Assembly: GCA_003833135.1 (NCBI GenBank)
Contig: QZLH01000097.1
Coordinates: forward strand, 100,726-121,561
Reading direction: 5' to 3'
DNA: 20,836 bases
Origin: Oehlia diaphana
Taxonomy: Eukaryota > Glomeromycota > Glomeromycetes > Glomerales > Glomeraceae
This document shows, one piece after another, positions 7,838 through 16,862 of this stretch. The notes beneath the pieces were generated by a model. The model did no database searches, was not told the DNA's origin, and was given only the letters and a program-made list of their open reading frames with translations. How positions within the stretch are numbered: the stretch's first letter is position 1; each line of letters opens with the position of its first letter. The position numbers were made by a program, and so were the translations under genes.

Positions 7838-9565
7838 ATGGCATGTTCAAAAATATTTTCTGGAGATTTACCCGAATTAATAAATGAAATTATACACTAT
7901 TTTCAGAATGATTACAAAACCTTATACTCATGTATTCTAGTTAATAGATTACTGTGTCGTTTTGCAATTCCATTATTATGGAAAGATCCATTTTCATCTG
8001 CTTCTAAAAATCATCACCTTATCACTGAAAGTTACAATAAAAAATGTGATTTTATCCAAATTTACTTACTTAATTTAAATGAAGAAGAAAAAACAAATTT
8101 AGAAGAATATGGAATTAATAAAGATTTATTTCCTTCAAGTACATTGTTCAATTATTCTAGTTTTATTAAACGTTTGAATACATGGAAAATTCTTCATTCT
8201 ATTGAAAAATGGGTTGTTAGAACTTTAACAGCCGAGAAACAACCTTCAAGCTATTTTATACAAAATACAAATTTATTACCATTTTCAAATTCTGACCAAT
8301 ATTGGAATCTTAAGAGATTAATTTATAAGTCATTATTAAAAAGATTTATAGAAAATAAAGTAAAATTACATACTTTTGAAATTAGTATGATTGCTGATAA
8401 AGATTTTCATTATTTTAATGATTCTTTTGAATTAATTTTACAAAATCCAAATTTTATTTGCAATATCAAAAATCTTGAACTTAATTATGGTACAGAGATT
8501 GTGAACATCAACCCTTTTTTAAAATTTTTATATTCTAATTGTAAAGATATTTCGTCATTATATTTTTTATTTTCAACATTTATTGATGATAATACATTAG
8601 TTGATAAACATTTATCACAAATAATTAATTCACAACAAAATCTCAAAAAAATTTTGTTTGGTTTTAATAATTTTCCTTTATATCATTCATTATTATCATT
8701 AAAAAATTCTAATTGTTCAAATACTTTAAGATTAATTATATTTTATTATGTTGATTTTAAAAATGTAATTATCTTAAAAGAAGTCCTTGAACATTTAAAT
8801 GTTTTAGAATCTATTCATATTCTTTATTGTTATTCTTTAGATTCTAATTTTACTCAACAAGTTAATAATTTGACTAAACCATTTAAATTAAAATCTTTAT
8901 TTATAGATAAAATCTATCAATTTGAATCATTAAGATCATTATTACAAAAATCTGGAGATTATTTAGAAAATTTTGGATTTAATACATTGGTAAATGAACC
9001 AAATCAACAATTACTTGAATTAATTAAAAATTATTGTACAAAGGTTAAATTTTTTGATTTACCTGGATTTAATAAACAAAATATAAATATAGCATTTGAT
9101 TTAATTGAAAATTTCAAACAAAATCTTAGTTATCTTACTATTAGTATTGGTGTCAATAGGTTTTTTAGTTATGATTATGATGATAATGTACTTAGTTCAA
9201 ATGTATTATTAAAATTAGGACAATTTCTTCCTTCTCAATTAGAATATTTAAGTTTGACTCTTATGATCAATGCAAGTGATTTTGAAGTATTCTTGAAATC
9301 TTCTCAAAATACCTTTATTAAGAAATTATTAATTAGAAATAGGATATATGAAGAATGTGAAGATATTTTACCATACATAAAGAAATATATTATGAAAAAT
9401 AAGAGAGTTGAATATTTAGCTATTGTAGGAGCTTTCCTTAGAGAGGATGAAGATTTGTTTTCTTTAAAAGATGAAGTGAAGGAATTTGAATTACATAATA
9501 TTAAGGTTTTAAATTATTATGAGCTAAAAATTGATTGTTACAACTTTATAAAAGAAATGTATTAG
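7838..9565 (+). CDS. F-box protein with leucine-rich C-terminal region, copy 1
   Basis: Intronless gene of 575 residues. The N-terminal ~52 residues form an F-box: GDLPELINEIIHYF (residues 9-22) is the LPxEL helix, and LYSCILVNRLLCRFAIPLLW (29-48) is the second half ending in the typical PLLW. F-boxes bind Skp1 and place the protein in SCF ubiquitin ligases; this is family knowledge. The rest is a long Leu/Ile/Asn-rich region in which hydrophobic segments recur irregularly (NIKNLELN, QQNLKKILFG, VLESIHILYCYSLD, FKLKSLFID, LEYLSLTLMIN), consistent with degenerate leucine-rich repeats for substrate binding. I do not know the substrate. A paralogue with the same layout lies at 17739-19415 on the opposite strand, and three broken copies are also present. 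An upstream overlapping frame at 7677 is a shadow. Confidence 0.85.
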   Translation: MACSKIFSGDLPELINEIIHYFQNDYKTLYSCILVNRLLCRFAIPLLWKDPFSSASKNHHLITESYNKKCDFIQIYLLNLNEEEKTNLEEYGINKDLFPSSTLFNYSSFIKRLNTWKILHSIEKWVVRTLTAEKQPSSYFIQNTNLLPFSNSDQYWNLKRLIYKSLLKRFIENKVKLHTFEISMIADKDFHYFNDSFELILQNPNFICNIKNLELNYGTEIVNINPFLKFLYSNCKDISSLYFLFSTFIDDNTLVDKHLSQIINSQQNLKKILFGFNNFPLYHSLLSLKNSNCSNTLRLIIFYYVDFKNVIILKEVLEHLNVLESIHILYCYSLDSNFTQQVNNLTKPFKLKSLFIDKIYQFESLRSLLQKSGDYLENFGFNTLVNEPNQQLLELIKNYCTKVKFFDLPGFNKQNINIAFDLIENFKQNLSYLTISIGVNRFFSYDYDDNVLSSNVLLKLGQFLPSQLEYLSLTLMINASDFEVFLKSSQNTFIKKLLIRNRIYEECEDILPYIKKYIMKNKRVEYLAIVGAFLREDEDLFSLKDEVKEFELHNIKVLNYYELKIDCYNFIKEMY

Positions 9566-9633
9566 TTACCTTTCAGTGTCAGTAATGTTAAATATTAGGT
9601 AGAATACAAATGTATTATATATATGTGTATACA

Positions 9634-9639
9634 AATAAA
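9634..9639 (+). terminator. Poly(A) signal of F-box copy 1
   Basis: AATAAA lies about 70 bases after the stop, just past a TATATATGTGTAT stretch of the kind that often precedes fungal polyadenylation sites. Confidence 0.5.
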
Positions 9640-9757
9640 GAGAAATTTCTTAATCTTTAAATGGATGTTAATTCGTGTATAAAATATAAATAACAATTTA
9701 AAAAGTATTATTGAAGTTCAATTAGAAAGAAAAAATTCTTACTTTTCTTTTTTGTGT

Positions 9758-9847
9758 GCACCAGGCAATCTTTTTAATTTTTGCCAATAGAGAAGATACA
9801 AATGCAATATGTGTTGAAATGAAACTATAATAAACAATCCCTGGTGC
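9758..9847. repeat. 90-bp inverted-repeat unit (GCACCAGG ends)
   Basis: GCACCAGG at 9758-9765 is answered by its exact inverse CCTGGTGC at 9840-9847. The similarity continues inward with a gap (CAATC against GATTG). It may be a small MITE or a chance hairpin. No target-site duplication is evident. Confidence 0.4.
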
Positions 9848-10281
9848 TAAATTTCTTTATTCAATCTACGATATGGTGAATTTATTAGTGGTTTGAATGT
9901 AATATTGTTGCCAGAGAATTTTGTTCAAAAATATTTTTCTTATATATCACAACGTACTAGATCCTGATCACCTGATGGATTTTTTCCTCATAAGAACACG
10001 TTTCTATTAATTTATAAAACTTATTCCAGTGCAGGTATATGTTTACATTTCCGGAACTAAATTAGAAGATTAACTAATTTTAAAAGAAACAGGAAAAGTC
10101 TTTTCTTCCGCCAGTTACTTTGTTTTCTTCATAGGTCCTAACTACTCACCTGACCTATGTGCTGCAAAATGGTTCTTTTTTCTCCGCCATTATATCCTAC
10201 CTTTGTTCCTTTAATCCTATGCAGTTTTTAAAATGAGGTTTTCGTTATATCTAATCCCGATCTTTAGTACTAAACGTCAGG

Positions 10282-10500
10282 TCACGTGATCTATTCTTAT
10301 CTTTTTCAAATCTTCATTTCCTTTCCTATATGTATACTGTATATATAGTCTTTAATTTCGCTTGCTTTTCTGTCTTCTTTCTCAAATTTGCACCAACATT
10401 AAGCAGTTTTTATTCGACTGGATTGGAGTATTGGAAATCTATTTATAATTTCCTCGAAAAGTACGAAAGACGTATTTTAGAGCGTTATGATTCAAAATAG
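10282..10500 (+). promoter_or_regulatory. Orphan promoter-like block (TCACGTGA plus TATA)
   Basis: A perfect palindrome TCACGTGA (10282-10289), the core of bHLH/E-box sites, lies 50 bases before TATATATA (10340-10347), with a pyrimidine-rich stretch between and after. This is the layout of a fungal promoter, yet no recognisable gene follows. A 56-codon open frame, ATG 10330 to stop 10498-10500, runs through it and ends in a coherent-looking GLEYWKSIYNFLEKYE. Its ATG would lie upstream of any TATA-driven start, so if anything is coded it begins later or belongs to a lost gene. No known family. Confidence 0.35.
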
Positions 10501-10819
10501 CCAAGTAGCTTTCTTATCCCATCTGCCAAATTAATATTTGAAATCTTTTACTTTATATTTATTTAAATAATTACAAAATAATTACATGCCTTTCTGTTAC
10601 CCCAGAGTTTAAGTAGTTTAAGTTATAAAATTATAACATATTATTGATGGACTGTAGCTTGAGATCATTCGCACACTTTGCGCTTTTTTGAAGACCAATT
10701 TCCAGGATTGCTTCCTGCACTGATACAATATTAATATATTAGGGCTAAATTGTAAATGATTTTGTAGCCAGGCATTTATTCGGTGTTATAATTATAATAA
10801 AATCCTATTTAACTAAATT

Positions 10820-11025
10820 TCATCATATTCAAAAATATTTATAGGAGATTTACTTAATTAAATGAGATTATACGACATTTTCTTTTTTTTTTCCTTTTTG
10901 GTTTAACGTGGCTCTAAGCCTAAATTTATTAAAACGGTCACCGCAATCATAAAAATGCTATAAATACATGGCTACCTACATAGAATATATAAAGGTACAA
11001 TTCCATTATTATGGGACATCCATTT
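10820..11025 (+). pseudogene. F-box family relic (copy of the 7838 gene)
   Basis: Bases 10820-10885 align with the first ~65 bases of the F-box gene at 7838: CAAAAATATTTATAGGAGAT against CAAAAATATTTTCTGGAGAT, then AATGAGATTATACGACATTT against AATGAAATTATACACTATTT. Homology is then lost for about 110 bases and resumes at 10997-11025 (ACAATTCCATTATTATGG, the IPLLW codons). The start codon is damaged and the reading frame destroyed. The unrelated segment (about 10886-10996) replaces the middle of the F-box and may be an insertion. The copy is dead and fades out after 11030. Confidence 0.75.
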
Positions 11026-11406
11026 AATTTACTAAACATACTATTAAACGTGATCAAAATCGTTCAGTTTTGTACACTATACAATAGATTACATTTAATT
11101 TATCCACTCGAGTTCTTCGAAATAACCTGTAGATCTAAATAACATTTAAGTTTTTTTACGCAAAGTATCCTTAATAAATCATCCAGTAAGATCATAAAGG
11201 ATACTCCATCGTGTCAACGTACACTTGATTTTTGGCCTCTCTAGGCATTCCTATTTTTCTCAATTCTCATAACATGCTTTCCCATAGTAGTAATGATACG
11301 AAATTTCTCTTGATTGGCCTTCATTGCACGCGTTTCTTTGCCTCATACTTTTTGAAATAAAACGAGTAATTACACATGTAATCAAAGTTAATAAAAAGGA
11401 AAAATC

Positions 11407-11625
11407 TTACTTGGTACAAATTATGGTATACCTGTTATTCGACCATCTTTTTACCCATGCTTTGCTAACACCTCTTTCAATTTCACCAGCTGAGTCTTGT
11501 ATATATGAGGGGAACGAGGAACTTTACATTCTTTTAGCGAAATCTGAAATCTTTTCGCAGGCACCCTGACATTTCATAATTTTCAAGTTCTTAATCTGCT
11601 TATTACATCCCGTTATTTCTTGCTC
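11407..11625 (-). pseudogene. Decayed minus-strand coding relic, unknown family
   Basis: A single minus-strand frame is open from 11625 to 11407 apart from one TAA at 11524-11526. The upstream part (33 codons) contains KCQGACEKISDFAKRM; the downstream part (38 codons) contains QDSAGEIERGVSKAWVKRW. The composition is that of an ordinary soluble protein, unlike the Ile/Asn/Lys-rich noise of AT-rich DNA. Beyond 11407 a GTAAG follows directly, so a donor splice site at the end of an old exon is possible. A plus-strand open frame over the same bases (11324-11569) is its antisense shadow. I do not recognise the family. Confidence 0.4.
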
Positions 11626-12360
11626 TCAAGTCATCATCGATAAACCCTAAGCCCTCTTCCTTCTGTAAAAATTCAATAAAACATCCTTTTATACCTTTTA
11701 ATTTCGTTTGAACGTGAACGACTTATTTCAGTATTTGCGACAGAGGTGGATGTATTGTTTCAGTCATAGTGTTTGATTAGCTTTATTTAGGCTTAAATAA
11801 AAATTTGTTATGTTCCGAAGAGTTAGTACGTGAGGAAATTTTTTGAATGAAATCCCAAAACTTATTATCCCGATACTATAATCCTAACAACTCGACACTT
11901 TCAAATCCCGGCACCAACTTCATATCAAATTATACTAGCTAAATATTATCACGTACTAATTTAGTATTTTAATGTTTATAATGTTTATTGAGACGATCAG
12001 ACGATCAATTGAAACAGGAAGAGTCGAACGGATAAAGTATTTGAAAGTTATATAATTGTTGTTATTGGCACATCAGGTGTAACGCAGTTAATGCAGAAAC
12101 AATAACAATATTATTATTCTTTATTGCGATGATGATATAGTTGTGAATCCTCTAATGGTTTACAATTAGTGGCCACCAAAGACAGTATTAGATTAAGATT
12201 TTAATATTAAATTAATTAAATTTACAGTATATATATGTAATTATGCATTTTAATAAATTAAGTTTTAGTTATCACGTCTTTGACCTGTAATTGCTCATTA
12301 AATTTGATTTTTTTTTAACGAAATTTTATTTAAAAACATAGCACCGGCGTGGGTTCTGAA
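11626..12360. other. AT-rich intergenic stretch, no gene seen
   Basis: No frame of coding quality is present on either strand. TTGTTGTTATTG near 12055 is answered by AACAATAACAAT near 12098, a loose inverted repeat. The rest is unremarkable AT-rich DNA. Confidence 0.5.
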
Positions 12361-12369
12361 CATGATTTA

Positions 12370-12449
12370 TACAAAATTTTGTACTACATACACGAAATAA
12401 ATTTTTTTTCGAAGTTTTATAGTTTCATTTCGTGTATCAATATGTAGTA
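12370..12449. repeat. Palindrome and fold-back repeat
   Basis: TACAAAATTTTGTA (12370-12383) is a perfect 14-base palindrome. Next to it TACTACATACACGAAAT (12382-12398) is inverted at 12427-12449, with six extra bases inside the right arm. GC-richer flanks (caccggcgtggg near 12343, caccgcgaccac near 12461) suggest the ends of a small element. The motif TTTATACAAAAT returns near 12717 and 12848, so related pieces are scattered here. Confidence 0.5.
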
Positions 12450-12889
12450 TAAACAAATATCACCGCGACCACAAAACGGAGGCGCTAAAAAATGGATGAA
12501 ATATAAAATATTGTATAATCTCAAAATTATTATTTTTGTAAAAATCAGTTTCATCTTTATGTATGTAAAATAAAATGAAGTTAAATTAAAATATTATAAA
12601 TATTGAGACTTTGAAGTGTTGAGATATTGAAGAAAATTTTAAGTGCTATCATACAGTCATTTCATATGATGATTCATACAGTATATGACGGACTTTTCGA
12701 AAGAAGTATTCATTTTTATACAAAATCAACACTCAAACACCCGAATATAAACGAAAATTGATGGAAAAGTCACGAAACTCACGTCCGTTATATCGAAATT
12801 GTAAATATTAAGAATTTTCAAAATAAAATATTATTTATAAACATTTTTATACAAAATATTGATTATGAAATAATAACCAACAAAATATT

Positions 12890-13071
12890 TTAAAGATGTA
12901 CTTTCAGAGACAGGGTTTTTTTATCAGGATACTTTTTCATTCTTCTTTTGAATAACACCATCATATTATCCAATTCGATATCTTCAGATCCCCGCAAATT
13001 TCGCATGTTTCGCTTGGAACTCCGTCATTAAATCCTGAGCCTGAATTATGATCTGTGATAGCAATATTTGC
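12890..13071 (-). pseudogene. 3' exon-like relic with a frameshift, unknown family
   Basis: On the minus strand a TTTTTAG acceptor at about 13072 is followed by QILLSQIIIQAQDLMTEFQA and then KHAKFAG in one frame. Near 12989-12993, in a run of four G, the frame shifts by one and continues as SEDIELDNMMVLFKRRMKKY, then PDKKTLSLKV, to a TAA at 12890-12892. The two parts read as one helical, charged C-terminal segment. Either the gene is broken or the reference has a one-base error in the G run. A competing reading from the same acceptor (phase 0) is open for 36 codons with a CEIC motif and ends at 12961. No upstream exons could be found: the next 300 bases are AT noise and a repeat. Confidence 0.4.
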
Positions 13072-13429
13072 CTAAAAAGATGAAAATAATGATTATAGAT
13101 TTCGTATGTTTAATATGATAATTTTTTTAAAGTTATCTCAGGAGATGATTTAAGTTGATTTTTCAATAGGATGACGAGGATAAATTTCTAGATGATGAAT
13201 ACAAAGAATTTATTTATATAATTATATAACTTTAATTTAATTTTTTTTTTTTTGAAATTTATCCTACAAATGTATTTGATAAAAGTAAAAACAATTTGAA
13301 TAAACAATTATTATTAATTTACGGAAATTTTAGGCATGAATAAAAAATGGGTATATACCAAAGCAAAAATATTTTTTTTTAATTGCAGAAAATCTTGATA
13401 TTTATCATTATTATTAATGACAAAGTACT

Positions 13430-13735
13430 CCGGGCCTATTTCAGAGGTACTACTTAAGAAGTGCACTATGCTCCTCCCATGAAAATTACGCATAGCACCA
13501 AGTCGTACCACAACCAACTGGTCCTATCGCAAGACTGCAGCAAAAGCTGGTATTCATAAAAATAAGCGCCCTATACTCCAACCCTCGTATAGTACTATAT
13601 CACTCCAAAAAACTCCCAGCCAACCTACTTTGAGACTGCAGCAAATCTGGTACTCACAGGCTTACAAAGTAAGCACGTTATGTTCCAACCCGTTTATAGC
13701 ATCGTGCTACTCCAGCAAAAGCACCCTAAAAAAAA
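13430..13735. repeat. Degenerate tandem repeat, about 101-bp period
   Basis: GACTGCAGCAAA occurs at 13533 and, with one base shift in spacing, at 13634. Each is followed by CTGGTA(T/C)TCA, a TAAGC(G/A) motif, then TTCCAACCC or CTCCAACCC and an ATAG box, ending in CACTCC or CTACTCC. A third, weaker unit precedes them from about 13430. The unit has no open frame kept between copies and is GC-richer than its surroundings. It looks like a piece of a dispersed repeat and not a gene. Confidence 0.6.
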
Positions 13736-13752
13736 AAGAAATGGATATGAAC

Positions 13753-13809
13753 GGGACGAAGGAAGGGAAATAGGAAAAAAGGAAAGAAAGAAGGAAGTGG
13801 AAGGAGAGA
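13753..13809 (+). repeat. Purine-rich tract
   Basis: A run of almost only A and G (GGAAGGGAAATAGGAAAAAA and similar), with few pyrimidines, follows the tandem repeat. Read on the minus strand it is a polypyrimidine tract of the kind seen before the F-box start, but no gene begins at the matching distance. It could also form a triplex-prone segment. Confidence 0.5.
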
Positions 13810-13874
13810 TTTTGTGAGAGAAACAGAAGGATATTTAACTTGGCAAAACAAGATCCTATAAAAAATTTTATCTG

Positions 13875-14001
13875 TTATTTCTGTAAAAACTCCGTAAAAA
13901 TGAGCCTTTCACGAATCCATTCACGGAAAATGTAAATAATTAGATAAGTTCCATGCTATAAGGCTATTAATTGCAGAAATATGAGCATTTTACGGAAATA
14001 A
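13875..14001. mobile_element. 127-bp MITE-like element (TTATTTCYGTAAAA ends)
   Basis: The terminal repeats TTATTTCTGTAAAA (13875-13888) and TTTTACGGAAATAA (13988-14001) are inverse copies with one mismatch in 14. Internal pieces repeat the same words in both directions (CCGTAAAAATGAGC, GAGCATTTTACGG, ATTCACGG). There is no coding capacity. A degenerate relative appears near 20478-20580, which supports a dispersed family. Confidence 0.6.
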
Positions 14002-14570
14002 GATGGAATATAAAAAGGATTGACTTTTTTTACAGGGAATATATATATAATTATATATACAATATATAATAAAGTTAAAATATAAAAAATATGATAAGAA
14101 AAAATTTTGTGAACTTTTGTAAGTAAACTGTGAAGCGGAAATAAAAAAAAAGATATTTTTTTTTTAAATAAAAATAAAATACTTTTTATTTTTATCGTAA
14201 GTACAGGAAAAAATATATTAATATATTTGATAAATACTGTATATATATACTGTATGTGTATCAATTGTATAATATATTCATAACAATTTATTTATTTATT
14301 TATTAATAATTTTTTTCGAATCTTCAAAGATGATTTGATGATTTTTCGATCTAGTTTATTACATAAAACACATGATTGCATTGTTTTTATTAGTTAAATA
14401 ATGTACGAGGTAACCCCTTACATAAAATGATTCAAATTTGTAAAACTTGTCCAGTATATATATTTTGCAACGTGATACAAAAACATTTTTAGGTAATTTA
14501 CATTAATATAAAAATCGAAAGCATTAATTCAATTTATGCACTCTCAACAAAAATTCCCGATACTAACAGT
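14002..14570. other. AT-rich spacer with (AT) stretches
   Basis: AT microsatellites occur at about 14039-14069 and 14216-14252. A minus-strand frame here (13956-14264) encodes only Ile/Phe/Tyr/Lys-rich low-complexity sequence and starts inside the neighbouring MITE, so it is not a gene. Confidence 0.55.
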
Positions 14571-14577
14571 TATAAAA
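14571..14577 (+). promoter_or_regulatory. TATA-like box of the Ser/Asn/Gln-rich gene
   Basis: TATAAAA lies 114 bases upstream of the ATG at 14685, with an 18-base poly(A) run between them. The spacing allows a leader of about 80 bases. Confidence 0.4.
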
Positions 14578-14684
14578 TGACACAAAATTTCATCCTTCAA
14601 AAAAAAAAAAAAAAAAATTTGGTTGTATTTGTTAAAACTTTCGAATTATAATATAAATTCATAAATCTCGTTCAAAATTCAACC

Positions 14685-15152
14685 ATGAGTCAAAATACTT
14701 TACAAAATAATCAAAAAGATCCCACTTTTACTGTATTCAGTGATTTGCAATCAACTGTTCAACCAGAACATTCTTCTTCAAATATTAATTATAATGATGT
14801 GAATGTTAACTCTTCCGATAATAATTTCCCAACAATTTATACAAACACCAATTACTCGGATCAACAACAGTCCATTTCTAATATTTCTAATGAAAGTATC
14901 GCTTCAACCCCAACTATCTCATCGTATGCTCCGCAGTATGCTGAGCCACAGCGGCCTATCGAAAACATTCCATCTCTACTTGGTTCATTTAACATGACTA
15001 CTATTCACCCTTCTCAATCTGAAATCTTTAGTTTTGACATTCCTGGATTTAAAATTGTCGTCATACCTACTTTACCTCAACAAGAAAATACTTATTTAAA
15101 TTATTCTTCTCCAGATATCTCAGACGCTCAATTTACTCATTTCCAACAATAA
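14685..15152 (+). CDS. Ser/Asn/Gln-rich protein of unknown function
   Basis: A 155-residue frame from a well-placed ATG (AACC before it). Residues 1-100 are polar and low-complexity, dominated by Ser, Asn, Gln and Thr (SSNINYNDVNVNSSDNN, SISNISNESIASTPTISS), and are probably disordered. The only ordered-looking part is near residues 113-130, SEIFSFDIPGFKIVVIPT, a short hydrophobic strand-like segment. Such layouts occur in transcription-factor tails and in secreted effectors, but there is no signal peptide and no DNA-binding domain, so I assign no function. The gene has a TATA-like box upstream and an AATAAA downstream. The frame is unusually rich in C for this region (CCA, TCC, ACC codons), which argues against a chance ORF. 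It might be the end piece of a larger gene, although the upstream DNA shows no exon. Confidence 0.6.
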   Translation: MSQNTLQNNQKDPTFTVFSDLQSTVQPEHSSSNINYNDVNVNSSDNNFPTIYTNTNYSDQQQSISNISNESIASTPTISSYAPQYAEPQRPIENIPSLLGSFNMTTIHPSQSEIFSFDIPGFKIVVIPTLPQQENTYLNYSSPDISDAQFTHFQQ

Positions 15153-15269
15153 AGTTTTTTCTTTAATTTATTTCTTTTATCTTCTTTTATTTCTCTTATA
15201 TTTATTTCTTTTGTTTTTTTATTTCTTTATAACGTATTTCTTTATATTGTATCGTTGTTATGTCACATA

Positions 15270-15275
15270 AATAAA
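15270..15275 (+). terminator. Poly(A) signal after the Ser/Asn/Gln-rich gene
   Basis: AATAAA follows a 100-base T-rich, pyrimidine-heavy stretch and lies about 118 bases after the stop. Together with the TATA-like box it frames the gene as a complete single-exon unit. Confidence 0.5.
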
Positions 15276-16010
15276 GCATTATTATTTTTTTATACAATTA
15301 ATTCACCTTTAAATGAATAACTTCGTTCAAATATAAATGAAATAATTTCAATTTTAGGACATGTCAATTATTGGAATATTATGCACGATAAAATTATTTT
15401 ACAGTTGTTTATATAACTAATGAATTCCTTTTTATATAATCATTATGAATGTTAGAATTTATTTTCCTCGACATTGATCTACAAAAAATCTCTAATGTAC
15501 TACTCGTATATGACTCATATAAGACGCTTCAAGAAAAAAATTTCTTGTTAATATTTCTTTCAATTCGTCTTTGCAAATAATACGTACATAAAACAAAAAG
15601 AAAAATTGTTTTGTTCACAAATTTTTTTCTTCTTTTGTTAGGACATTCAATCTAAGTTGAGTTCGTTGGGAATATTTCTGCGCTTTAATTAATCTTTTTT
15701 TGTAACAAGCATTTGGGAAAAGAAGCGCTTTTTTTTTAAAAAAAAAATACTTTATTTTTTATTTTTTTAGAAGAAGGAAAACTAAAATTTTAAGAAGACA
15801 TTTAATCTATGAATGGACACATCGATTGACATTATAATGTATACATGTATACCGTACTGTTCAAATAAAATTATTGTTAATAAATATTAATAGATTAAAA
15901 AAGTTGTTGCCATGCGTAATTTCCATTTACTTTGGAATAGTCAATTGAAAGAGCTCTTTAAAATAAATTGGGAGAAAGGGAATTTAATTGCTGAACGTAT
16001 CATAACTAGG
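15276..16010. other. AT-rich intergenic stretch, no gene supported
   Basis: No conserved coding frame is visible. A 65-residue frame starting at 15912 reads naturally for about 30 residues (LLWNSQLKELFKINWEKG) and then runs into the GC-rich repeat at 16011, so at most it is a truncated relic. Short A and T homopolymers are common here. Confidence 0.45.
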
Positions 16011-16115
16011 GCATCGTACGACCCGAGCCAGTTCGGGTTTGCTCGCAAACTAGCTCAGCGAACTGAGCTCAACTGCTCAAGATGCGCCATGTTTCGAGCC
16101 GAGCTTTAGTTCACG
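16011..16115. repeat. GC-rich repeat with three consecutive hairpins
   Basis: An island of high GC in AT-rich DNA. It contains three perfect stem-loops in a row: ACCCGA/TCGGGT with a 6-base loop, GTTTGC/GCAAAC with a 2-base loop and AGCTCAG/CTGAGCT with a 4-base CGAA loop. The repeated GAGC/GCTC words are typical of a dispersed repeat family. There is no coding evidence. Confidence 0.6.
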
Positions 16116-16590
16116 ATCTGCATATAATATTTAATTTAGTGATTTTTATTTTTTTTTTTAAATTTGCTTAAGCAGCCGAGTAATATAACGGATAGATAAA
16201 TCCATTAAATCATCCGTCCGAACTGTTTATTTTTTATTACTGAAATGATTATTCTTAAAATTTATTGCTTATTAGAAGTGTCTAAATGAGACAATTTTAG
16301 TGATAGGCTCAAGATAATTTGCCTTACGACACGAGTATATACACTATTACGTGGGATAATGGGAACTACAGTTCCGGAATTTGGATATAAATTTTCCTAG
16401 TTTGGCATAACCTTAGATAAATAATTACATATATATCGCAATAAAGTAATTCCTGAATTAAATAATTATAAAAAGATTGTTTTTATTTTATTTTATTTTG
16501 TTTTGTTTTTTTTTTAAGAGAATAAATGCGTTCTGAAACGCAGTATAAATTAATTATACACGTGACTTATGCGAATAAAATTCCTTCAAT
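16116..16590. other. Intergenic, possible repeat fragments
   Basis: No gene seen. The segment near 16340-16410 (GGGAACTACAGTTCCGGAAT and onward) has a self-complementary GGAACTACAGTTCC core (16359-16372) and looks like part of another repeat. A T-rich tract (16480-16516) precedes the broken F-box copy. Confidence 0.4.
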
Positions 16591-16750
16591 ATGGCATGCT
16601 CAAAATATTTTCAGGAACTTATACGAATACTATATTTTCTTTTATATTTAAGCTAGTGTCGTTTGGCAGTCCCATTATTATGGGAAGGTCCATTTTCAAT
16701 GAAATTTGCTAAATTGCAACCTTTAATAGTGATTAATTTTTATTTAAAAT

Positions 16751-16862
16751 TGTCCGAAGCGTAGCGTAGGACAATAAGTTAGACTCGAACCGTCTGTCAC
16801 GCCGCGGCGCCGCGAGTATAACAAATTTTTAGTAATTTCTAAATAATTCATCGGACGCTTTA
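16751..16862. repeat. GC-rich dispersed repeat inside the F-box pseudogene
   Basis: It begins TGTCCGAAGCGTAGCGTAGG and contains a self-complementary CGCCGCGGCGCCGCG core near 16799-16813, very different in base composition from the flanks. A GTCCGA word at the left end is seen inverted (TCGGAC) at 16851-16856 near the right end. It sits exactly where homology to the F-box genes stops. Confidence 0.6.

Noticed and set aside
11324..11569. 81-residue plus-strand frame
   Set aside because: It lies antisense to the better minus-strand relic at 11407-11625, and its composition (hydrophobic, Leu-rich) is typical of an antisense shadow.
13314..13517. 67-residue minus-strand frame
   Set aside because: Half of it lies in the degenerate tandem repeat and the rest in AT-rich DNA.
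13956..14264. 102-residue minus-strand frame rich in Ile, Phe and Tyr
   Set aside because: Low-complexity AT-rich sequence that begins inside a MITE; no promoter.
9566..14684. A CRISPR array, gene cluster or new defence-like system in the gene-poor region
   Set aside because: No regularly spaced repeats with unique spacers and no run of intact genes; only relics, MITEs and simple repeats are visible.
14803..14997. 64-residue frame inside the Ser/Asn/Gln-rich gene
   Set aside because: An alternative frame of the same bases; the 155-residue frame has a better start, promoter and poly(A) signal.
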